Positions 43,783 through 48,996 of a stretch of 48,996 nt of DNA are shown here, piece after piece; within the stretch, counting starts at the first letter, position 1; the number at the start of each line of letters is the position of its first letter. The translations under genes and the position numbers were made by a program. The stretch comes from an uncultured delta proteobacterium (GTDB lineage Bacteria > Myxococcota_A > UBA9160 > JAFDET01). The stretch is from contig CAMYLJ010000024.1 of the NCBI GenBank assembly GCA_947259215.1, positions 1-48,996 of the forward strand, in the 5' to 3' direction. The notes beneath the pieces were generated by a model. That model saw only the letters and a list, made by a program, of their open reading frames with translations, was not told the origin of the DNA and ran no database searches.

Positions 43783-44399
43783 TCGTCTGCTGCCTCCGTG
43801 GCGCGCTCGGGCTCAGGCCCGTAGCGCGCGATCAGCGTGTCCCCGTAGCGACGGGTGTCCCGGAGGGCGAGCCCACCGGGTGCGGGCAGAGGATGCCGCC
43901 GTGGGGCCTCCGCCACCACCTCTGCCGTGGGGAGAAGCACCCTGGCCTCGGCGAGCGCTTCGAGGGCGCGCTCCAGCTCCGCCGAGGCGTACGGCGGGTC
44001 GAGCAGCACGAGATCGAAGCGTTCTCCCTGCCGCCCGAGGCGCCGCACCGCCCGCCCGACGTCCTCGCGCAGCACGCGGGCGGGCGCACAGCCCGCATCC
44101 AGCCCCAGCGTCTCCAGATTGCGTCGCAGCGCCGTCAGGGCGGGCGCCGCTCGCTCGACGAAGACGACGGTCTCCGCCCCCCGGGAGAGGGCCTCGATGC
44201 CGAGGGAGCCCGTTCCGGCGTAGAGATCGAGCACCCGGGCGTGGTCCAGCGCACCCAGCCGGGCGAAGAGCGACTCGCGTACGCGGTCCGAGGTGGGCCG
44301 GACGGCGCGCCCCGCAGGCGCCACCAGCGGGCGTCCCCCGAAGCGACCACCGGTCACCCGCAGCGTTCCGCCCTCCGCGGCTCGCGCCGCGGCTGGCAC
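43779..44399 (-). CDS. rsmD: 16S rRNA (guanine966-N2)-methyltransferase
   Basis: The product is 206 residues from the chosen start. It has LRVTGGRFGGRPLVAP, the SAM motif VLDLYAGTGSLGIEALSRGA, and the catalytic DPPY (FDLVLLDPPYASAELERAL). RsmD methylates 16S rRNA G966. I chose GTG 44399 because GGAG lies six bases upstream. The frame is open further to 44528, but that sequence lacks homology. The start of the conserved region is at about residue 14. Confidence 0.92.
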   Translation of the reverse strand: MPAAARAAEGGTLRVTGGRFGGRPLVAPAGRAVRPTSDRVRESLFARLGALDHARVLDLYAGTGSLGIEALSRGAETVVFVERAAPALTALRRNLETLGLDAGCAPARVLREDVGRAVRRLGRQGERFDLVLLDPPYASAELERALEALAEARVLLPTAEVVAEAPRRHPLPAPGGLALRDTRRYGDTLIARYGPEPERATEAADE

Positions 44400-44468
44400 G
44401 ACGGTCTCCGCGGAAGAACCGACACGCAAACAGGTGACGGGTCCCCGCCGGCTGCTACTTTGGCAAGC

Positions 44469-44481
44469 ACGGTGGAACCGT
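44469..44481. promoter_or_regulatory. inverted repeat between rsmD and the XRE gene
   Basis: ACGGT (44469-44473) and ACCGT (44477-44481) flank GGA. The repeat lies in the 146-base divergent gap, 65 bases before the XRE start. XRE proteins often bind such short palindromes for autorepression. The evidence is only symmetry and place. Confidence 0.3.
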
Positions 44482-44545
44482 CGCCGATCGGTGCCGCATA
44501 CACCAGCCCCCGTCGGCGATACCCGCACTCGGAAGGATGCGTCTC

Positions 44546-44785
44546 ATGCCCAAAGCTCAAGTGGATAGGATGAAGCGGAAGCTGCCCGACCGCCTGGCAC
44601 AGATCCGAGGCTCGCGCTCGCAGCGCCAGTTCGCGCGCGACCTCGGTGTGTTCCAGCAGAACGTCAACCGCTACGAGAACGGGACCACGCCCCACACCGA
44701 CTTCCTCGTCACCCTGGCCCTGAAGGAGAACGTGTCGATCGACTGGCTTCTCCTCGGCAAGGGGAAGATGAAGCGCGGTCGCTGA
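44546..44785 (+). CDS. XRE-family HTH regulator, phage-repressor type
   Basis: The product is 79 residues. The HTH is LAQIRGSRSQRQFARDLGVF and QQNVNRYENGTTPHTDFLVT. It continues LALKENVSIDWLLLGKGKMK, a motif typical of short CI-like regulators. There is no sensor or cleavage domain. ATG 44546 has GGAAGG nine bases upstream; ATG 44537 directly abuts it and is unlikely. The gene diverges from rsmD and lies before the sigma-54 promoter of the DUF5658/lytic transglycosylase pair. Its target is unknown. Confidence 0.85.
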   Translation: MPKAQVDRMKRKLPDRLAQIRGSRSQRQFARDLGVFQQNVNRYENGTTPHTDFLVTLALKENVSIDWLLLGKGKMKRGR

Positions 44786-44955
44786 GCTCGCTCGCGGCTG
44801 CCGGTGGCCGCCCGAGGCGGTGGCACCCGGGCCAAAAAGGGTAATCGGCTTCCCACGATCCTCTCGCGGGCTGTCGTCCCTTCCGGCTCATGCGCCGGCA
44901 GGCGACGGGGCCAACTCGCGTCACCGCAAGCCTTGCACCGCTCCGTCGATCCCCG

Positions 44956-44971
44956 GGGCACGGAATTTGCT
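44956..44971 (+). promoter_or_regulatory. sigma-54-like promoter of the DUF5658/lytic transglycosylase pair
   Basis: GGGCAC (44956-44961), GGAAT, TTGCT (44967-44971) matches the -24/-12 element except for the first base (G for T). Spacing is exact. The predicted start is near 44982, giving a leader of about 48 bases to ATG 45030. An activator site was not identified. Confidence 0.6.
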
Positions 44972-44975
44972 CTCT

Positions 44976-45021
44976 TTCCAGTCGGGGTGAGGGGAGATCC
45001 CCCAAGGGGATTTCACTGGAA
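44976..45021 (+). other. nested inverted repeats before the DUF5658-like gene
   Basis: TTCCAGT (44976-44982) pairs with ACTGGAA (45015-45021); inside, ATCCCC (44997-45002) pairs with GGGGAT (45006-45011). The right arm touches the GGAAGCGGAG ribosome site. If transcription starts upstream of 44976 the fold could mask translation; if it starts near 44982 only the inner hairpin is in the RNA. Confidence 0.35.
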
Positions 45022-45029
45022 GCGGAGCG

Positions 45030-45368
45030 ATGTTGTTGAGCACCCTGACCGCGGTGATCGCCGTCCTGACGGCACTGGACCACTGGACGACCTACGTCTG
45101 CCTGAGCGCCAGCGTGCCGGGCTGGCACGTGACCGAGGCCAATCCCCTGGCCGCCTGGCTCTTCGATTCCGTCGGCCTGGGGACGGGCCTCGCGATCGAC
45201 ACCGCGGTGACGGCGACCGCGGTGCTGTTCGTGCACCGGACGCGCGTCCTGCCCGGCAGCGTGAAGAGCCTCTGCCTGCTGCTGCTGGTGGCGACCACGG
45301 GCTACGCCGTCGCCAACAACCTCGAGGCCGTGTCGCTGCTCGGGATCCTGTCCGGGGGGACGCACTGA
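45030..45368 (+). CDS. DUF5658-like small membrane protein
   Basis: The product is 112 residues with about three membrane segments. It contains DHWTTYVCLSAS and HVTEANPLAAWLFDSVGLG, a D-x-x-T...E-x-NPL pattern of DUF5658-type proteins. Function is unknown. ATG 45030 has GGAAGCGGAG upstream. The stop shares one base with the next ATG (TGATG), so it is coupled with the lytic transglycosylase. A sigma-54-like promoter lies upstream. Confidence 0.6.
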   Translation: MLLSTLTAVIAVLTALDHWTTYVCLSASVPGWHVTEANPLAAWLFDSVGLGTGLAIDTAVTATAVLFVHRTRVLPGSVKSLCLLLLVATTGYAVANNLEAVSLLGILSGGTH

Positions 45369-45976
45369 TGACGCGGCGGTTGCGCAGGACCCTGCTGGCC
45401 CTGGCGGCGCTCGGGTGTCTCTCCTGGGGCGGCAGGCTTCCCCCGCCGCTCGCCGCAGCGCCGCCGCCGGTCGTGGCGCCGGTCGCCGCGGCACCGGACG
45501 CCGACGTCGGGTCCGTGCGGGCGCGGCTCGCGCGCTACGAGACGGGTCTGGCGCCGCACGAAGAGGAGGCCCTGGCGAACACCGTGGTCCAGGAGGCCCG
45601 GCGCGCCGAGCTTCCGGTCGAGCTGGTGCTGGCGGTGATGCACGTGGAGAGCCGCTACCACACCTTCGCGGTGTCGCCGGTCGGCGCCGTGGGTCTGATG
45701 CAGCTCCTGCCTTCCACCGCCGAGGACCTGGCGGAGCAGCACCAGATCCCGTGGCGCGGCGCGCGCACGCTCTTCGATCCCCACGCCAACGTGCGCCTGG
45801 GGGTCGCGTACCTGAAGTGGCTCGAGCGCCGCTACGACGGTCAGCTCGACGTGGCGCTGGCCGCCTACAACTGGGGCCCGGGCCGCATCGACCGGCGCCT
45901 GCGCGCCGGCCGCCCCCTGCCCGTGCAGTACCCGCGCGACGTGCTGGCGATCTACGGCGCCCGGCGCTCTTCCTGA
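45368..45976 (+). CDS. lytic transglycosylase (SLT family)
   Basis: The product is 202 residues with a signal peptide (LLALAALGCLSWGG). The SLT domain (about 75-190) has the catalytic Glu in AVMHVESRYHT, then SPVGAVGLMQLLPSTAEDLA, LFDPHANVRLGVAYLKWLER, and AAYNWGPG. It cuts peptidoglycan glycan strands, often to make room for envelope machines such as pili. ATG 45368 overlaps the upstream stop by one base. The 3' end overlaps by 25 bases the tail of the PBP4-like gene on the other strand. Confidence 0.92.
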   Translation: MTRRLRRTLLALAALGCLSWGGRLPPPLAAAPPPVVAPVAAAPDADVGSVRARLARYETGLAPHEEEALANTVVQEARRAELPVELVLAVMHVESRYHTFAVSPVGAVGLMQLLPSTAEDLAEQHQIPWRGARTLFDPHANVRLGVAYLKWLERRYDGQLDVALAAYNWGPGRIDRRLRAGRPLPVQYPRDVLAIYGARRSS

Positions 45977-46232
45977 GCCCGGGCCAGCTCACCCCCCTGC
46001 ACCAGCGCCGCTGCGAACCCGTCGACGGCCGCCATGGCCGCCTCGTCGCTGCCCCGGTAGCCGTTCACGAGCACCGAGAAGACGAGCTCGCCCTCGCTCG
46101 GGCTCGAGGCCAGGCCCGAGAGTCCGGTCACGCGGTCGAGGAGTCCGGTCTTGGCGCGCACGGCGCCGGCGGCGGCCCCGGCGCGCCGCTCCAGGGTGCC
46201 GTCGGGGCGACGACGCCGGCCACCGATACTGC
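45952..46232 (-). pseudogene. detached C-terminus of the PBP4-like gene, with KTG box
   Basis: This minus-strand frame encodes DGTLERRAGAAAGAVRAKTG, then LLDRVTGLSGLASS and VLVNGYRGSDEAAMA. It is the normal C-terminus of PBP4-type enzymes, with the KTG catalytic triad. It is out of frame with the upstream coding sequence. The shift lies near 46204-46225, next to a CCCC run. A sequencing error or a real mutation could explain it. Confidence 0.6.
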
Positions 46233-47435
46233 ATCGAGCAGCCACCCGACGCCGACCGCCAGTACCGCCAGCAGCTCCGGGCCCACGCGGAAGGAATCCC
46301 GAGCCACGAGCAGCGCCGAGGCGAGTGTGCGGGGCGCCACGCGGTTGCGGTGGGCCAGCCCGGAGCCGTCCACCAGCACCAGACCGTCGAGCTCGACGCC
46401 GAGCCGTTCCAGGCTCGTGCGGATTGCCGGCACGCCGTTGCCCCAGCTCCCGGGGCGGCCCGTCGCGGCGCGCCCCATGTCCTTCAGCAGCATCTCCGCC
46501 ACCGCGTTGTTGCTGTACTTCACGAAGCGGTTCACCACCTGAGCCAGGGGCTCGCCCTCGAAGGCCAGCAGCTCCTGCGCGTCGGGCGGCACGGGCCCGA
46601 GGCGCGTGGGACCGGCGACCTCGATGCCGAGGGCCTGGAGCTGGAGTCGCGCCACGGCTCCCGCGTAGAGCGCCGGATGGCTGATGCTGCGCCAGAAGAG
46701 CTCCGGCTCCGCCCCGAGCGGGAGGCTGCCGGAGACGGTGACGAGCTCACCGTCGCCGCTGGTGCTGCGCTCCACGCGCAGCTGTGTACGGGAGCCGGGC
46801 GCACCCGTGCGTGCGCGGTTGGCGATGCGCAGGTAGGGAACCGGCGGGTCCACGTCCACGCGCGCCGCCTCGCCGGCACGCACGCCCGGCCGCACCTCGA
46901 CCGCAAAGGCGCCGTAGTTGGCCGCCAGCGCGCCGACCGGAGCGTGGTACGCCCGGGCGCTGATCCGACCCCAGTCTCCGTGCCAGCGCTGTCCGTCGAA
47001 GGCGCCGTCGTCGAGCACCAGTCCCTGGCGAACCCGACGCAGGCCGGCGCGGCGCAGGTCCGCAGCGAGCCGCCACCACTGCTCCGAGGACAGGGTCGGA
47101 TCGCCGCCGCCTTCCAGGTAGAGCCAGTCGACGCTGCCGTCGGCGCCCGGCGGCGCGTCGGCCAGCACCCGGGTCGTGAAGCGGTGGCTGGGCCCGAAGC
47201 GCTCGAGCGCGGCCAGGGCCGTCAGGATCTTCAGGTTGGAGGCGGGCACCAGGGGGCGGTCGGGGTGGCGCGCGAAGACCACCGCGCCGTCGCTGGCGCG
47301 CACCACCAGGGCGCCGACGCGGGCGCCCCGCAGCGCCGGGTGGGCGAGGGCCGCCCCGAGCGGCGCCTCCAGCGACGCGGCGTGACTCGTGGATGCAAGC
47401 AGCGCGGCGGCGACCGCCAGCGTTCGTAGATTCAT
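46128..47435 (-). CDS. PBP4-type D-Ala-D-Ala carboxypeptidase/endopeptidase, frameshifted
   Basis: The frame gives 435 residues. The signal peptide is MNLRTLAVAAALLASTSHA. The SxxK box is ASNLK (VPASNLKILTAL) and the SxN box is YSNNAVAEMLLKDM. It matches class C penicillin-binding proteins (DacB) that cut peptidoglycan crosslinks. The last 50 residues, after SVAGV, are out of frame: the expected DGTLERR...KTG is in another frame at 45952-46232. The region ELLAVLAVGVGWLLDAVSVAGV also carries about 11 extra residues. As read, the protein lacks the KTG box and may be inactive. It diverges from the SpmA-SpmB gene. Confidence 0.75.
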   Translation of the reverse strand: MNLRTLAVAAALLASTSHAASLEAPLGAALAHPALRGARVGALVVRASDGAVVFARHPDRPLVPASNLKILTALAALERFGPSHRFTTRVLADAPPGADGSVDWLYLEGGGDPTLSSEQWWRLAADLRRAGLRRVRQGLVLDDGAFDGQRWHGDWGRISARAYHAPVGALAANYGAFAVEVRPGVRAGEAARVDVDPPVPYLRIANRARTGAPGSRTQLRVERSTSGDGELVTVSGSLPLGAEPELFWRSISHPALYAGAVARLQLQALGIEVAGPTRLGPVPPDAQELLAFEGEPLAQVVNRFVKYSNNAVAEMLLKDMGRAATGRPGSWGNGVPAIRTSLERLGVELDGLVLVDGSGLAHRNRVAPRTLASALLVARDSFRVGPELLAVLAVGVGWLLDAVSVAGVVAPTAPWSGAPGPPPAPCAPRPDSSTA

Positions 47436-47478
47436 CGGACGCTCCGGCTCCGGGGCCGGCGCGGGGGGAGGTTGACGA

Positions 47479-47495
47479 CCCGGAGCTTATCCGGG
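47479..47495. promoter_or_regulatory. palindrome between the divergent PBP4 and SpmA-SpmB genes
   Basis: CCCGGA (47479-47484) and TCCGGG (47490-47495) flank GCTTA. It lies 44 bases upstream of the PBP4-like start and 54 bases before the SpmA-SpmB start. It might be a shared operator. No regulator is apparent. Confidence 0.3.
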
Positions 47496-47548
47496 AGCCT
47501 CGACGGCGGCAATCGCGCCGCTCCCCCCCGGCGCGGGGGGGACGCATC

Positions 47549-48850
47549 CTGAACGCCGTCTGGCTCTTTCTCATCCTGTCGTCGGTCCTCGTGGCGGCCT
47601 TTACCGGCCACATGGAGCAGACGTACCAGGCGATCCTGGACGGACCCAAGGACGCCGTCGAGCTCGTGATCGGGCTGGTCGGCGGGATGGTCTTCTTCCT
47701 GGGCCTGATGAACGTGGCCCGCGAGGCCGGCATGCTGGCGTGGCTCGCGCGTCGGCTCCACCCCGTGATGCGGCGGCTCTTTCCCGACGTGCCCGCCGAT
47801 CACCCGGCCATGAGCGCCATGATCCTGAACATCGCGGCCAACCTGCTCGGGCTGGGCAACGCCGCCACGCCCTTCGGGCTGAAGGCGATGGTGGAGCTGC
47901 GGAGCCTGAACCCCCGCCCTGGCGTGGCCTCGGACTCGATGGCGCTCTTCCTGGCCATCAACACCTCCAGCGTCACCCTGATGCCCCCGCTCGGCACCAT
48001 GCTGGTGCGCGAAGCGGCCGGGTCCAACGATCCCCTGGCCTTCTGGATCCCGACGCTCATCGCCACCACCTGCTCCACGCTCGCGGCCGTTGGGGCCTGT
48101 CTGCTCCTGCGCCGCTTCTGGCCGCCCGCGGAGGCCGTCGCCAGCGTGGAGCCCGAGGCGGTGGACGACCCCGACCCGGGCGGCGCCGCCGAGGTCCGGA
48201 TTCCCCAGGGCCCGACCGAGCCGGCTTCTCCCGCGCGGCGCGCGCTGGTGTGGGCCATCGCGGCCGCGCTGCTGGTGGCCGCGGTGCTGGAGGCCCAGCG
48301 CCTGCTGGCGGCACCCGATCCGTCGCTCCGGCCCCTGGTGCGAGCCTGGCTGCTGCCGCTCCTCGTGGCCTTCTTCCTGCTGGTCGGCCTCTCGGGCCGG
48401 GTCAAGACCTACGAAGCGGCGGTCGCCGGCGGGCGCGAGGGCCTGGACGTCGCCGTGCGAATCGTGCCCTTCCTGGTGGTGATCCTGGGTGCGGTGGCCA
48501 TGTTCCGCGCCTCGGGTGCCCTCGACCTGCTGATCGGAGCCCTCGATCCCGTGACGACGGCGATCGGGATCCCGGGAGAAGCCCTGCCGATGGCCCTGCT
48601 GCGACCGCTGTCGGGATCCGGCGCGTTCGGGGTGATGAGCGAGATCCTGAAGACCCAGGGTCCCGACTCCTTCGTGGGCCTGCTGGTGAGCTCCTTCCAG
48701 GGCTCGACCGAGACCACCTTCTACGTGCTCGCGGTCTACTTCGGCGCCGCCCGGATCCGTGCCGGCCGCTACACCCTGGCCGCCTGCCTCGCCGGCGACG
48801 TGGCGGGCATCGCGGGCGCCACGGTGGCCTGCCACCTCTGGTTCCGATGA
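47549..48850 (+). CDS. fused SpmA-SpmB (nucleoside-recognition/Gate domain) membrane protein
   Basis: The product is 433 residues with about eight membrane segments. The SpmA half (1-200) has IGLVGGMVFFLGLMNVAREA, then LNIAANLLGLGNAATPFGLK and AINTSSVTLMPPLGTM. A variable linker follows (about 200-230). The SpmB half (about 235-433) has VRIVPFLVVILGAVAMFRAS, then RPLSGSGAFGVMSEILK and FQGSTETTFYVLAVYFG. The start is probably CTG 47549 (L/M-NAVWLFLIL), because SpmA proteins start M-N-x-I/V-W and a GGGGGGA lies upstream. In Bacillus, spmA-spmB follow dacB; here a PBP4-type gene is divergent. The function outside sporulation is unclear. Confidence 0.85.
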   Translation: MNAVWLFLILSSVLVAAFTGHMEQTYQAILDGPKDAVELVIGLVGGMVFFLGLMNVAREAGMLAWLARRLHPVMRRLFPDVPADHPAMSAMILNIAANLLGLGNAATPFGLKAMVELRSLNPRPGVASDSMALFLAINTSSVTLMPPLGTMLVREAAGSNDPLAFWIPTLIATTCSTLAAVGACLLLRRFWPPAEAVASVEPEAVDDPDPGGAAEVRIPQGPTEPASPARRALVWAIAAALLVAAVLEAQRLLAAPDPSLRPLVRAWLLPLLVAFFLLVGLSGRVKTYEAAVAGGREGLDVAVRIVPFLVVILGAVAMFRASGALDLLIGALDPVTTAIGIPGEALPMALLRPLSGSGAFGVMSEILKTQGPDSFVGLLVSSFQGSTETTFYVLAVYFGAARIRAGRYTLAACLAGDVAGIAGATVACHLWFR

Positions 48851-48996
48851 GCCCGCCGCCGGAGGTCGGCGACGCCGACGCCGCGCTCCGCGGCCTGGTC
48901 CGGGAGACGCTGGGCCGCGAGGTGGCACGAATCGAGCCGCTGCCCGCCGGTCTCGGCCTGCGGCGCTTCTTCCGGCAGGCTCACGATAATATGTAA
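48847..48996 (+). CDS. truncated aminoglycoside-phosphotransferase-like protein at the window end
   Basis: The frame starts at ATG 48847, overlapping the previous stop by 4 bases. It gives 49 residues. The part VARIEPLPAGLGLRRFFRQ resembles the start of APH-family sugar kinases such as AmgK (RIEPL...RRYFR). The next bases (AHDNM then TAA) do not continue that pattern and are AT-rich. The stop coincides with the last base of the window. It is probably the first part of a longer gene cut by the contig end. Confidence 0.45.
   Translation: MSPPPEVGDADAALRGLVRETLGREVARIEPLPAGLGLRRFFRQAHDNM

Noticed and set aside
47393-47548. Upstream ATG 47393 for the SpmA-SpmB gene
   Set aside because: It would overlap the 5' end of the divergent PBP4 gene and add Arg/Pro-rich residues; SpmA homology starts at the CTG.

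Overview
The window is GC-rich, densely packed DNA from a Gram-negative bacterium. The order pilB-pilT-pilC-pilS-pilR is that of Myxococcus xanthus. Together with a Roadblock/LC7 protein beside pilMNOPQ and many NtrC-type regulators, it points to a deltaproteobacterial-type lineage (Myxococcota, Binatota or a relative). That placement is inference; no rRNA or species marker is present. No CRISPR array, insertion sequence or prophage was seen.

Layout. 1-500: the 5' part of a DUF1232 gene and tRNA-Gly(CCC). 899-2416: a lone HNH endonuclease gene. 2430-34679: a type IVa pilus (T4aP) locus, almost all on the minus strand. In transcription order it has three blocks. (a) pilB, pilT, pilC, pilS, pilR and a third histidine kinase. 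(b) fimT, pilV, pilW, pilX, pilY1, a PilY2-like gene and a lipoprotein gene. (c) A small XRE regulator, pilM, pilN, pilO, pilP, pilQ, then aroK, aroB, a small TPR gene, a Roadblock gene, aroQ, a 1190-residue TPR protein and an ExeA/MshM-like ATPase. An NtrC-family response regulator gene (16696-18057, plus strand) lies between blocks b and c. The major pilin (pilA) and prepilin peptidase (pilD) genes are absent. 34832-44399: housekeeping operons (YbhN-like membrane protein and ribF; one LptF/LptG permease; coaBC-nfeD-slipin-hflK-hflC; rsmD-coaD). 44546-48996: an XRE regulator, a DUF5658-like/lytic transglycosylase pair, a frameshifted PBP4-type carboxypeptidase, a fused SpmA-SpmB protein, and a truncated kinase-like ORF at the window edge.

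How the genes work together. PilB and PilT extend and retract the pilus on the PilC platform. PilM/N/O/P align it with the PilQ secretin. FimT, PilV, PilW, PilX and PilY1 prime assembly and form the tip. PilS/PilR control sigma-54 transcription. A perfect -24/-12 sigma-54 promoter (25832-25847) with an upstream palindrome (25927-25947) sits directly before fimT.

The most interesting signal is regulatory. Four intergenic copies of GCCGATAA/C, each 15-16 bases after a TCAA/TAAA-like box, precede pilB, the XRE-pilMNOPQ operon, the lone response regulator and the large TPR gene. They resemble promoters for sigma-28 (FliA), the flagellar sigma factor. With the sigma-54 promoter they suggest a two-tier program that may link pilus expression to a motility sigma factor. 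A second near-perfect sigma-54 promoter precedes the lytic transglycosylase operon.
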